Assembly: GCA_024641425.1 (NCBI GenBank)
Contig: JAHEDC010000007.1
Location: 1-33,235, forward strand
DNA: 33,235 nucleotides
Direction of reading: 5' to 3'
DNA from: Verrucomicrobiales bacterium
Lineage (GTDB): Bacteria; Verrucomicrobiota; Verrucomicrobiia; Verrucomicrobiales; DEV007
The first letter of the stretch is position 1. Every line of letters begins with the position of its first letter. The position numbers and the translations under genes are program-made. The notes beneath the pieces are model-generated. The model was not told where the DNA came from and ran no database searches. It saw only the letters and a list, made by a program, of their open reading frames with translations. This document shows, piece by piece, positions 15,925 to 24,424 of the stretch.

Positions 15925-17448
15925 CTAGAATTTGATGCGCATTTCGCACCGGGCGCCGTGTCCAACTTCCCCATCATCGTAACCCGCGAAAAATCCATCA
16001 AGAACAAAAATTGCATGCTGATCAAGGGCCTGCTGATACCGCAGTCCGATGCCGCCGCCAGAGCGGGCATTCCCGTCGGTCGAGATCCGCCCCCCAATCT
16101 CACCCACCAGTTGTTTGGTGTTCAACTTGTCGAAGAAGTGCTGGTATCCCAGAGCTGACCCCACCGCATCATTGCTTCGATTCCCAAGCGCGGAGCCATA
16201 GCGGCCAAGCCCGACGGCCTCGAAAAGAATGCCTGTCTGGCCAAGCGGCCCACCTGTGGCCGAGTCCCGCGCAGCGGATGTGTAGTCGTCGATCCCCCAG
16301 AAAGTATTGAGGTAGGCGATGTCATCGTTGTAGTCCATCGTTCGGGAGATCTGCGCGAAAAGGAGCGTTCCGGTGTCAACCGCCGGCGTCTGTTCGTCAA
16401 GTGCCCAGGAGAAATTGGCCCTGAGCGTGGAATTCAATTTGCCCCACCGGCGGGTCTGGCCAAACCCCGCAAAGAAGCCATCGCCCCCTGTTTCATCGGA
16501 CGCGGAAACGTATGCCACATCGGCTTCGTAGGTCGAGCGATCATAATCAAACGCCGAAAACAGACCGAAAAGGTTGGCGCTGTCGTCAACAAGGTTGTCC
16601 CCGCGATTCACTTCGTTGAAACCCCAGAGAGCCGTGATCCGGGACGCGGAGGAACCAAAGAGAAAGAGGGAGGATCGGGTGATTCCGATGGCATCGATGG
16701 AATCGTTAATCATCATGCCGTCCTGAAAGGAAAGTGGCATGCGACCAACCGCGAATCCATAGTCGAGACTTTTTGAGTCGCTGAGATCGAGGTTCGGAAA
16801 AAGTTCCCCGAAATCTCCCTCAAAATAGAGACTCCGAATGTTAGCGTTGAAATTGTCCTGCCATCCGTCCTCGCCATCGCCGTCAAAGCGATATCCCGAA
16901 AAGTTGCCGCGCCGGTCCAACGGCCGAATACCCACGAGAATTCGCTCGGTCGGGGTGAGATAAAGGTTGGCAAAGAGATCGAGCCGGTTGGCCCAGTCAA
17001 ACGATTCCGCCAAGCCGTTGTCATAACTCTGGATAGCGGTCCGGTACTCCCCGTAGATGACGAGAACCGGCTGCCAGACCGCTCCGGTGGGAATCTCAAA
17101 ACCAGGATTGATCTCCCCTTGGCCCAAAAACGGGTTCCGACCGAAAATCGTCTTCCGTTGGGGTACTTCCTTGCTGAAGTCTCCGGTCTCGTTCCTCTCC
17201 TTGATGAGCATCTCCCGTTCGCGATTGACTGGAAACAACAAATCCTCAATCACTTCTGTCGTCGGCTTGGGACGCTCGAGAAAGTCATCCCCAATCGTGT
17301 CCCACGGCACCGCTTCATCACTGAGGCCCAAGGCATCCTCATGAGGGGAGGAATCCCCACCATGCGCTTCCTCCGCACCCCGGGAAAGGGTGGTCAGGAA
17401 AGGGAAAAGGCACCAACATGTAAGCGATAGGAATCCCGGATTTTTCAT
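15925..17448 (-). CDS. Predicted outer-membrane beta-barrel (porin-like)
   Basis: A 507-residue protein with a Sec signal (MKNPGFLSLTCWCLFPFLTT, cleavage near SRGAEE). A charged region of about 80 residues follows, then an alternating polar/apolar pattern typical of transmembrane strands, e.g. WANRLDLFANLYLTPTERIL and YGFAVGRMPLSFQDGMMIND. It ends in Phe after ARCEMRIKF, the usual outer-membrane barrel insertion signal. The family is not named here. It lies between the pentahaem cytochrome and the NADH reductase, so it could be the barrel of a porin-cytochrome conduit, or a nutrient porin. The barrel part is large enough for about 16-20 strands; that number is an estimate. Confidence 0.72.
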   Translation of the reverse strand: MKNPGFLSLTCWCLFPFLTTLSRGAEEAHGGDSSPHEDALGLSDEAVPWDTIGDDFLERPKPTTEVIEDLLFPVNREREMLIKERNETGDFSKEVPQRKTIFGRNPFLGQGEINPGFEIPTGAVWQPVLVIYGEYRTAIQSYDNGLAESFDWANRLDLFANLYLTPTERILVGIRPLDRRGNFSGYRFDGDGEDGWQDNFNANIRSLYFEGDFGELFPNLDLSDSKSLDYGFAVGRMPLSFQDGMMINDSIDAIGITRSSLFLFGSSASRITALWGFNEVNRGDNLVDDSANLFGLFSAFDYDRSTYEADVAYVSASDETGGDGFFAGFGQTRRWGKLNSTLRANFSWALDEQTPAVDTGTLLFAQISRTMDYNDDIAYLNTFWGIDDYTSAARDSATGGPLGQTGILFEAVGLGRYGSALGNRSNDAVGSALGYQHFFDKLNTKQLVGEIGGRISTDGNARSGGGIGLRYQQALDQHAIFVLDGFFAGYDDGEVGHGARCEMRIKF

Positions 17449-17540
17449 TTCTGGACGTGTGTTTTTGGTAGCGAGTGTGGAAGCGAATGTCCCGGGGAGA
17501 ATCGAGCTGCAGATATAGCCCGCCAGCGAGTGGGTTTTCT

Positions 17541-20387
17541 TTATCCTTTGCCAGCCTCCGGCGTAGCTGAAACGGCCGTCACCGGCGGAGTTACGGGATC
17601 TATCGGCGAGGAATCATCACCCTTCTCGGGAGCATCGGCAGGGGGAGTATCTCCCTCCTCTTTCGTGTCGCCTTCAGGAGGCGTTGGTGGGTCACCGAAA
17701 CTCTCTTCTACCGGTTCGTCACCGAAACTCTCCTCTCCTTCCACCTCCATAAGGATGTCCTCAGGGGCAAGGCTATCCGGTGAAAGCTCGATGATGCCCC
17801 CACCGCCCATTTCGGCCTGTTTCTCTTCGAATTTCGGATCGTAGGGGAAGGGAATCTCTCCCGCCGCCATGATCTCAGACTCCGTCGGGCTAAAATCCCA
17901 TTCGTTACGGCTTCCGTCGATGACGAATTTCTTTTCCCAGAGAACCAACGCGCCGCCCTTCCGATCCTCGTCCCGCTGGGACGAGGACACTCGATGGCCG
18001 AACGCCACCCGTTTTGCCACTTCCTTCGGCGACAGATTATAATCAAATCCGACAATACTAATGGTCTTAATCAGATTGATCGGGACCATCTGCGAAACGA
18101 ATTTTGCCTCCACGGTGTAGGGACGGGCTCCCGTAAGCGCCTCCGCAGGCACATTATAATCGGCCCAGCGCGAATCATTCGGAGCGAGAACCCTCGCCTG
18201 TTTCCGGGCCGCCCCGGGACGCGCCACGAGAATACCCGGCCGGGTATCAGGACGGATGTAAGGAAGCGGATCCAGCGAGTGGTTCACTGCGAGAACCTGC
18301 TCGCGTTCGCCACCGCGAAGGTTCCTTGTGATGAACTTCGACTGCAGGTTGAACAAGTCCTTGTCCTCTTTCCACTTCAAATCATAAGGTAACCGCTTCA
18401 GTCCTGCGGCATCCTTCCAGGCCGTCTGCTGAATATACTGAGACGACTTGTCCGCGTCATGGTGGACGTAGGACGAATGAAGATCGCGGACATCTCCGTT
18501 CGGATCGCGATCGCCAGACTGATAAATAACCCTTCCCTTCGCGTCCTTCACCTTCACGTCGAGATAGATGAGGCGCTCCGCGTCAAACCCGGTCGGCACC
18601 CCATGCCCGTCGGTTCCGTTCTTCACCTGGATCCGGAATGCAAGCCCCTTCGAGTCATCGCGCGTAACCTCCGTTTTGCCGAGTTGGAAACCACGCCGCA
18701 GAACCTGATGACGCTCGACACTGATTTGATTTAACAATCGGAACTGATCATTGAGCAGCAGACGAAAGTCCGAGCGATTCTGACGATCATCCCAGGGCCA
18801 TGGCAAGGCCATCTCGGCCTTCTCGTCCTCGCGGACTTTCTTCTCAAAGGCGCTCTCGGCATCGCCCCAGCCGTCTTCCCATTTGAAATCAAGCATGTGC
18901 GCCAGACCCGCGCGTTCGGCGACCTCCGTCTTCCCATCCTTCTCCTCCTGCCGCTGCCACTCCCAAAGCTTATCGCGCAAGGCCTTCGAATGGGGAAACA
19001 TCCCCGGATGCACAATCGAGTAATCCGGCCCCGCGAACATGTGATTCGTGCGCTTCCGGGGAGGGGTCGTCGTACCATACCCTGGATCGCCTTCCTTCAC
19101 CCAAACGCCGCCGCCAATCCGGGCGGCGGGCCCCTGCGCGAAATTATCCTCACCGTCAAGCTTCTTGCCGGGAATCTTGCCCATATGGCAGTCCTGACAG
19201 GTCTCGCCGTCCTTTGCTGCGGGCGAGTTCTTGAATTGGGTAAAGGCCTCCTCCAAACGGAAGCCGTTCAGCAAATTCACATCATGGCATGTCCCACAAA
19301 ATGCCGATGTGGAGATCGGATCGAATTTCACCACGTCGCCATGCACCTTCATCTGACCATCGTCCTCTTCGGAAGACTTGAGGTTCGAGACCTTGCCCAG
19401 CATTTCCTTGAGAATCGCGTTGCCTTTTGGCCCGTAGACCGGTTGGTACATGTCGCCTTCCAGCACTGCGGTCCGTCCGCTGACTTTCCCGTAATTGCGA
19501 TCCACCCGATGGCAGACGACACAAGTGATCCCTTCGAGGGAGGCCGGGTGCCGCTTTAAGTTGCTTGTAAAGATTGGCTCCTCCCTCTGCATCCCGATCT
19601 GCGTGTGACAGCGAATGCAGAAGTCCCCATTCGTGCCGGACGTCAATTTGAAGAGTGCCGCCTGGAAGGCGTTGAAGACCGGACTCATCTGCGCATAGGC
19701 ATGGGCGGACACCGACCACTCGCGGTAGTGATCCGGGTGACATTGGGCGCAAGTCGCGGCCGAGGGAAATCGTTTCTCGCTCTCCAGAAGATCAAGGAAG
19801 CGGGCATGTGCCTCCGCCGCATTTTTGAATGTCACCTCGGTACTGACATCCACATCATCGGCACCGTCTTCGATGTGGTCACTCGTTCCGGGCGGGAAGA
19901 GGTCGGAAGCGCCCCCTCCGGAAAAGTCGATCTCTCCCCCTTCACTGCCACCGCCTGAAAAGTCCTCTTCGCCCCCGCCACCTCCAAAATCCTCCGCTTC
20001 CTCACCGCCACCGAAACTCTCTTCTTCACCGACCTCACCTGCGGCCGCCTCTCCAATTCCCTCTTCAATCATCGCCTTCTCTTTTGACTCTTCAGCGGCG
20101 TCGATGCCACCATCGGCTTCGACAGGGGCGTCAATGCCACCATCGGCGTCGATCACGACGGCACCCTTGATCTCGGCGGGCGGCGCGGGAGCCTCCAGGA
20201 CATTCGTCGTATTGCTGGCATCCCCTTCGTCCTCCGCCGAGGCAGTGAGCGCCCAGAGGACTGAAAGACTTCCCGCCCCGACGAGGACAACGGCAAGGGA
20301 TCGCCCCATCCGCGCCCTCTGCGAAATCGAAAGTCGACCTGCGGCGCGACGGGCACTCCTCGTTAGACCAGTGAGGATCGTGTTCAT
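17541..20387 (-). CDS. Pentahaem c-type cytochrome with EESFG acidic tails
   Basis: A 948-residue exported protein with five CxxCH haem motifs: CAQCH 213, CIRCH 257, CVVCH 289, CGTCH 364 and CQDCH 397. The spacing and phrases such as HYREWSVSAHAYAQMSP resemble the cytochrome c554 superfamily. A hydrophobic helix at about residues 30-48 is a signal peptide or anchor. Between it and the first haem is a low-complexity acidic/Gly region with two EADGGIDA-like units, one EESFG (122-126) and related AEDFGGG, EEDFSGGG and EIDFSGGG units. After the last haem come about 480 haem-free residues, then two EESFGD units (885 and 894) and a Pro/Glu-rich tail. The Met at 20387 was chosen; 20465 would place a strong inverted repeat inside the gene, and 20309 is also possible. 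Confidence 0.82.
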   Translation of the reverse strand: MNTILTGLTRSARRAAGRLSISQRARMGRSLAVVLVGAGSLSVLWALTASAEDEGDASNTTNVLEAPAPPAEIKGAVVIDADGGIDAPVEADGGIDAAEESKEKAMIEEGIGEAAAGEVGEEESFGGGEEAEDFGGGGGEEDFSGGGSEGGEIDFSGGGASDLFPPGTSDHIEDGADDVDVSTEVTFKNAAEAHARFLDLLESEKRFPSAATCAQCHPDHYREWSVSAHAYAQMSPVFNAFQAALFKLTSGTNGDFCIRCHTQIGMQREEPIFTSNLKRHPASLEGITCVVCHRVDRNYGKVSGRTAVLEGDMYQPVYGPKGNAILKEMLGKVSNLKSSEEDDGQMKVHGDVVKFDPISTSAFCGTCHDVNLLNGFRLEEAFTQFKNSPAAKDGETCQDCHMGKIPGKKLDGEDNFAQGPAARIGGGVWVKEGDPGYGTTTPPRKRTNHMFAGPDYSIVHPGMFPHSKALRDKLWEWQRQEEKDGKTEVAERAGLAHMLDFKWEDGWGDAESAFEKKVREDEKAEMALPWPWDDRQNRSDFRLLLNDQFRLLNQISVERHQVLRRGFQLGKTEVTRDDSKGLAFRIQVKNGTDGHGVPTGFDAERLIYLDVKVKDAKGRVIYQSGDRDPNGDVRDLHSSYVHHDADKSSQYIQQTAWKDAAGLKRLPYDLKWKEDKDLFNLQSKFITRNLRGGEREQVLAVNHSLDPLPYIRPDTRPGILVARPGAARKQARVLAPNDSRWADYNVPAEALTGARPYTVEAKFVSQMVPINLIKTISIVGFDYNLSPKEVAKRVAFGHRVSSSQRDEDRKGGALVLWEKKFVIDGSRNEWDFSPTESEIMAAGEIPFPYDPKFEEKQAEMGGGGIIELSPDSLAPEDILMEVEGEESFGDEPVEESFGDPPTPPEGDTKEEGDTPPADAPEKGDDSSPIDPVTPPVTAVSATPEAGKG
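17691..17735 (-). repeat. Paired repeat encoding EESFGD near the pentahaem C-terminus
   Basis: Two 18-base units (17691-17708 and 17718-17735) differ at one base and have a 27-base period. On the minus strand each encodes EESFGD. They match in protein sequence the EESFG units near the N-terminus of the same protein and those in the decahaem cytochrome. Confidence 0.75.
19910..20024 (-). repeat. Degenerate acidic/Gly repeat before the pentahaem domain
   Basis: The coding strand specifies EESFGGG, AEDFGGGG, EEDFSGGG and EIDFSGGG in succession, about residues 122-157. The core is two acidic residues (or acidic plus apolar), then Phe and Gly. It joins the membrane-proximal region to the haem domain and is probably disordered. 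Confidence 0.7.
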
Positions 20388-20631
20388 AATGGTGGCGATA
20401 TTTGTTTTGATTCCTGTTGGTGCAATGTGCGGAGAGGCGAATTTAGGCTTGCCTCTCCATTGCAAATCCGCTTATTTTCGGAACAATTCCCATTAATTCC
20501 TAGCGGTCCGGCGGAATCTCGGCAACAAGATTTTTCGAAATAGTTAACATTTCTTACCTTTTTCCCTCGTCATTGTCCTGTTGCTGCGTTTCACTGAATC
20601 TAAATTTGAATCCAGAAATCTAAAAGGCACC
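20388..20631. promoter_or_regulatory. Divergent intergenic region of the cytochrome locus
   Basis: This 244-base region separates the pentahaem (minus) and tetrahaem (plus) genes and is visibly richer in A and T than its neighbours, as expected for two back-to-back promoters. It contains the inverted repeat at 20431-20458. It also has a near-palindrome, GAAAT-A-GTTAAC-ATTTC, at 20537-20553. No convincing pair of -35 and -10 boxes stands out for either gene. No FNR-type TTGAT-N4-ATCAA site was seen. Confidence 0.55.
20431..20458. promoter_or_regulatory. Perfect 8-bp inverted repeat upstream of the pentahaem gene
   Basis: GGAGAGGC (20431-20438) and GCCTCTCC (20451-20458) are perfect reverse complements separated by 12 bases. 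The repeat sits 44-71 bases before the pentahaem start codon. It could be an operator half-site pair, with centres two helical turns apart, or an RNA hairpin in the 5' leader. No T-run follows, so it is not a standard terminator. Confidence 0.5.
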
Positions 20632-21669
20632 ATGAAAAATCGCGTCACCATTTCACTCTTCGCGACGGGACTGTTCCTCGTCGTGGCAGGACAGTCGAAC
20701 GGTCAGGCCATCTCCACATTGCACCCGGAGAACGTCATCGGCTCCGAGCGTTGTGAGGAGTGCCACAAGGAAGAGGTCCTCGCGTGGAAGGCTTCGACCC
20801 ACTCCCGAAGCAACAATGTCCATCGTGACGCCAAGACAAAGGAACGGGCCGCCGAGATCGCCACGAAAATGGGGATCAAGAACGTCAATGACATCCCCGC
20901 CCATCCACTTTGCACCGAGTGCCACTTCACCCGTCAGAAAACAACCGTTTTGAAGGTCATCAGCGGGGTCAGTTGCGAGTCGTGCCACGGAGGAGCAAAG
21001 AACTACCGCGATGTCCATGGCAAAAAGGATGAAATTCCGGATCGCGCCGAGCGCCAGAAGCGTTCCAAGGCAGCTGGGATGCTCTACCCGCACGAAACCT
21101 ACAAGGTGGCGGAAAACTGCTACAATTGCCACATCGTCCGCGATGAGAAGCTCGTGAATGTGGGGGGACACAAGGCTCGCAGCGACAGTTTCAATCTGGT
21201 GGACTGGACGGCGGGCGAACTGCGTCACAATTTCTATGACACAAGTTACGAACGCCACGAGAAGGAGAATCTGGATACGCGCATCGAGCGCAAGCGTCTT
21301 TTCTTCACGGTCGGCATGACTCTCGATCTCGAGTATAGCCTGCGCGGGCTCGCCTCGGGAGTTCAGAAAGGGAGCAACTTCCCCTTCCGCACCACGATGG
21401 GTAAGCGCGCCTACGATATCATCAATAAGGAACTGCCCGCCGTTATCGCGAAATTGGGGGGTGAAGGCGCTGCGCCGAAGGAACTCGTCGAAATCCAGAA
21501 GATCGGCAAGGGCACGAAACTCACTGGAGATGCCGCCGACATCGTAAAGGCGGCGGATGCGATCAACGCCCAGATCGAGGCCTTTAGCGCAAGCCAGGAT
21601 GGAACCGGTCTCGGGGCCATCGACGCATTCCTTCCGAAGAACCCGAAGGGCACTCCTTACAAGCCGTAG
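20632..21669 (+). CDS. Tetrahaem cytochrome c554-like protein
   Basis: A 345-residue periplasmic cytochrome with a Sec signal (MKNRVTISLFATGLFLVVAG, cleavage near NGQ-AIS). There are four CxxCH motifs: CEECH 41, CTECH 94, CESCH 115 and CYNCH 163. The arrangement and the phrases VLAWKASTHSRSNN and GVSCESCHGGAKNY fit the cytochrome c554 family (Cytochrome_C554 type), in which extra His supply distal ligands. The C-terminal 180 residues are haem-free and helical. The start at 20632 begins the signal peptide; an upstream in-frame Met at 20581 would add 17 residues with no signal character. It is the first gene of the plus-strand cluster and probably a soluble electron carrier for the membrane proteins that follow. 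Confidence 0.87.
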   Translation: MKNRVTISLFATGLFLVVAGQSNGQAISTLHPENVIGSERCEECHKEEVLAWKASTHSRSNNVHRDAKTKERAAEIATKMGIKNVNDIPAHPLCTECHFTRQKTTVLKVISGVSCESCHGGAKNYRDVHGKKDEIPDRAERQKRSKAAGMLYPHETYKVAENCYNCHIVRDEKLVNVGGHKARSDSFNLVDWTAGELRHNFYDTSYERHEKENLDTRIERKRLFFTVGMTLDLEYSLRGLASGVQKGSNFPFRTTMGKRAYDIINKELPAVIAKLGGEGAAPKELVEIQKIGKGTKLTGDAADIVKAADAINAQIEAFSASQDGTGLGAIDAFLPKNPKGTPYKP

Positions 21670-21726
21670 CGACCGACCTGCCGGGCTGGAATGGTGTCCC
21701 CACCAGTGGATGCCGGACTTGAAGGA

Positions 21727-21743
21727 GGGGAACAAGGTTCTCC
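21727..21743 (+). other. Stem-loop between the tetrahaem and Fe-S genes
   Basis: GGGGAAC (21727-21733) can pair with GTTCTCC (21737-21743), with one G-U pair and a three-base loop. No T-run follows. It may be an mRNA-processing or stability element, or chance. Confidence 0.25.
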
Positions 21744-21777
21744 CACCCTACCCGCTGCGGTTCCCTGAGCGAATTCA

Positions 21778-23580
21778 ATGGAGGGTACGACCTTACCAGA
21801 GTCAGAACGTCCCCAGCGTTGGGATGCCCCCTTCGCACCGGATATGGGTGCGGGAGATGTGGCCCGATTGCTGAGGGTAGAGCCCTTTGCGTCCATTGAT
21901 CAGAGTCGTTTTCCCCGGCATCTCGCCCTCGAAGGCATCCTTCGCAACGACACGCGGGTGCTGAATCTCGCTGCCGGTGAGATCATCGTTCGGGAAGGAG
22001 ACTACGGAAATTCCGCCTTTCTCATTCTCAAGGGCGGCGCGAAGGTCTTCCAGCGCAGTCTTCCGACGGAAATGCTCGGTCGTGGCACGCAGGGGAAAAA
22101 GAGTATCCTCAAGACGATCGCGCGTGCCTTCAGGAACTCGCGCACGCCAGAAGTGCGTGTCCATCATACGCAGCGGAGCTTCAAGACGAGCGAAAAAACG
22201 GGAGTCCTTATCCAGGACTTTCCGAGGGTCATCCGCGAACACGCTTCAGAGGCCATCCAGTGCGGCGAACTCTTCGGCGAAATTGCCGCTCTCGGTAGGA
22301 CCCCTCGGGTGGCAACGATCGTGGCTTCGGAGGACGACACCGAGGTGCTCGAACTTCGCTGGCAAGGCTTGCGGGACATCATGAATTTCGCTCCTGCCTT
22401 CAATGCGTATATTGAAAGCCGGTTCCGGAAATACGGACTCATATCCCTTCTCCGCGCCCTCGACATCATGGATCGCCTTCCTCCCCAGGCCGCCGAGGAA
22501 GTCGCCACCCACACCGTTTTCGAACGCTACGGCCGTTTTGACTGGTACGGTTCCTACCAACAGATGCTCAAAAGCCGATCCGCCACCGAGCGCCTTGGCA
22601 AAGAACCCCTGATCCTCCAGGAAGGCGACTACCTCAACGGCCTCATCATCGTGCGGGGAGGCTTCGTCCGGGTAAGTAGACACTACAACCACGGCGAGCA
22701 GACCATTTCCTATTTGGGGAAGGGCCAGTACTTTGGACTCCGCGAAATCTACCACAACCATCTCCATCCCGACAGACCGGCTCCCGCTCAACTTTCCCTG
22801 CGGGGCGTCGGCTACGTCGATATTCTGGTCATTCCCACCAACCTCGTCGAGGAGCACATCATCCCCCATCTCACGCAGACGGAAATTCGCGATCTGACGG
22901 CCCACCCCCTCTCCACGATCGCCGGCTCGGAATTGTTGAGTTCAGCTCCCGTTTCCGCCGAGAGCGAGGCTACGGACGCGAGGAAGATCCTCGGGGCGAA
23001 CATGATTGAGTTCTTCATGGACCGGAGGGTGATCAACGGCGGCGCCACCATGCTGATCGATCTTGATCGATGCACACGTTGCGACGATTGCGTAAGGGCG
23101 TGCGCCTCGACCCACGATGGCAATCCCCGCTTCATCCGCCAAGGCCCCAACCAGCAGGGCATCCAGGTCACACAGGCTTGCATGCATTGCCACGATCCCA
23201 TCTGCATGATCCCCTGCCCCACCGGTGCGATCCACCGTCGGGAGGGTGGCGAGGTCGTCATCAACGACGATACCTGCATCGGGTGCGCGAATTGCGCCGA
23301 AAACTGCCCTTACCATAACATTCAGATGGTCGAGATCCGCTCCGAGAGCGGCGAGATCCAATTTCCCGTCAGCCTTGACGCCGAGGGCAATATCGTCTTC
23401 GGCAAGGACAAGAAGATGATACCCCGTACCGACCAGGGCCCCGTCCGCAGGGCCACCAAATGCGATCTCTGCTACGAGCACGTCGGCGGTCCCGCCTGCG
23501 CGCGGGCTTGTCCCCACGACGCGCTTCTTCGCGTCGACATGCAGGACACGCGGAAGGTCGCCGAATGGCTTTCCCGATGA
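21778..23580 (+). CDS. Twin cNMP-binding domains fused to a four-cluster ferredoxin
   Basis: A 600-residue cytoplasmic protein; no signal is present. Two cyclic-nucleotide-binding folds come first (about 55-220 and 235-400). Domain 1 keeps the phosphate-binding cassette, FGE168-IAALGRTPR177-VATIVA, with both the Glu and Arg that bind the ligand, but carries an insertion of about 70 residues before it. Domain 2 (GKGQYFGLREIYHNH) is degenerate. From residue 432 there is an NrfC/PsrB-like ferredoxin with four Cys groups: CTRCDDCVRAC, CMHCHDPICMIPC, CIGCANCAENC and CDLCYEH...CARAC. It should carry electrons through four [4Fe-4S] clusters, possibly gated by a cyclic nucleotide. No molybdopterin subunit is nearby. 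Its stop overlaps the next start (ATGA). Confidence 0.9.
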   Translation: MEGTTLPESERPQRWDAPFAPDMGAGDVARLLRVEPFASIDQSRFPRHLALEGILRNDTRVLNLAAGEIIVREGDYGNSAFLILKGGAKVFQRSLPTEMLGRGTQGKKSILKTIARAFRNSRTPEVRVHHTQRSFKTSEKTGVLIQDFPRVIREHASEAIQCGELFGEIAALGRTPRVATIVASEDDTEVLELRWQGLRDIMNFAPAFNAYIESRFRKYGLISLLRALDIMDRLPPQAAEEVATHTVFERYGRFDWYGSYQQMLKSRSATERLGKEPLILQEGDYLNGLIIVRGGFVRVSRHYNHGEQTISYLGKGQYFGLREIYHNHLHPDRPAPAQLSLRGVGYVDILVIPTNLVEEHIIPHLTQTEIRDLTAHPLSTIAGSELLSSAPVSAESEATDARKILGANMIEFFMDRRVINGGATMLIDLDRCTRCDDCVRACASTHDGNPRFIRQGPNQQGIQVTQACMHCHDPICMIPCPTGAIHRREGGEVVINDDTCIGCANCAENCPYHNIQMVEIRSESGEIQFPVSLDAEGNIVFGKDKKMIPRTDQGPVRRATKCDLCYEHVGGPACARACPHDALLRVDMQDTRKVAEWLSR

Positions 23581-24398
23581 ATTTCTTCAACAAAAGACGC
23601 CTCCGCAATTCGGCGGTCCTCGCAGGTGTGATCACCCTCAGCCTGGGCGGCTTTGCGATCGCCCGCACTGCCTTGCGCCCGACGGCCATTCACACCGGCC
23701 TGGTTCTTATCGCGCTCCTCTTCGGACTCTCCTTTCTCAACGGACGGAAAAAGCTTCCTTTTCTTCCGCTTTGGAAGGCGTCCACCTGGGTGCAGATCCA
23801 TATCTATGCCGGAATTTTCTCGGTGGTTCTATTCTTCGTCCACGTCGGCTTCCGCCTTCCGAATGGCACCCTCGAGATTTTTCTCAGCATTCTCTTTGCC
23901 ATTGTCGCCTTGAGCGGATTCTTCGGGCTCTTCATTTCCCGGTGGCTCCCCCCACGCGTTACGAGTTCCGGTGAATCCCTCGTCTACGAACGGATTCCGG
24001 CCCACCGGCAACAACTGCGGAAAGAAGTCGAGAAACTCGTTGTCGACGCGGAACGCGAATCGGGTTCATCAGCGATCGGGGATTTCTATCTCGATGTTCT
24101 TGCTCCCTATTTTCAGTATGATCACGGCGTCGCCATCCTTCTGGGGGACCCCCGGCGCTTCGAGCACCGCATCACCCGCCGCATCGACGAATTCTCGCGC
24201 TATCTGGATGCGGGAGAACTCGAAACCATCGGAGAAATCCGTGAACTGATCGCCCGGAAAAGGAACCTCGACTTTCAGCACGCCGCCCAACGGATCCTGA
24301 AGCTCTGGCTTTTCATCCACATTCCTTTTACCTATAGTCTGCTTCTTGTCGCCATCGTCCACGGGTGGATCGCCCTTTCCTACGCCGGCGCCCTATGA
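23577..24398 (+). CDS. Dihaem cytochrome b-like membrane protein
   Basis: A 273-residue protein with about five helices: 11-29, 36-54, 71-92, 98-117 and 240-265. Two helices each carry His 14 residues apart, H75/H89 and H248/H262, the H-x13-H pattern by which cytochrome b of bc1-type complexes holds two haems across the membrane. A soluble segment of about 120 residues lies between helices 4 and 5. The start ATG at 23577 overlaps the preceding TGA by four bases, so it should be made together with the Fe-S protein and probably takes electrons from it, or gives them to it. NrfD/PsrC is ruled out by size and the His pattern. No family name is claimed. Confidence 0.78.
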   Translation: MNFFNKRRLRNSAVLAGVITLSLGGFAIARTALRPTAIHTGLVLIALLFGLSFLNGRKKLPFLPLWKASTWVQIHIYAGIFSVVLFFVHVGFRLPNGTLEIFLSILFAIVALSGFFGLFISRWLPPRVTSSGESLVYERIPAHRQQLRKEVEKLVVDAERESGSSAIGDFYLDVLAPYFQYDHGVAILLGDPRRFEHRITRRIDEFSRYLDAGELETIGEIRELIARKRNLDFQHAAQRILKLWLFIHIPFTYSLLLVAIVHGWIALSYAGAL

Positions 24399-24424
24399 AT
24401 TAGTTTTCGCTCTCCCGCCCCTTC

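Noticed and set aside
21778-24398. NrfCD or PsrBC quinol module
   Set aside because: The ferredoxin part fits, but the membrane partner is too small, has dihaem cytochrome b His pairs, and lacks the eight or more helices of NrfD/PsrC.
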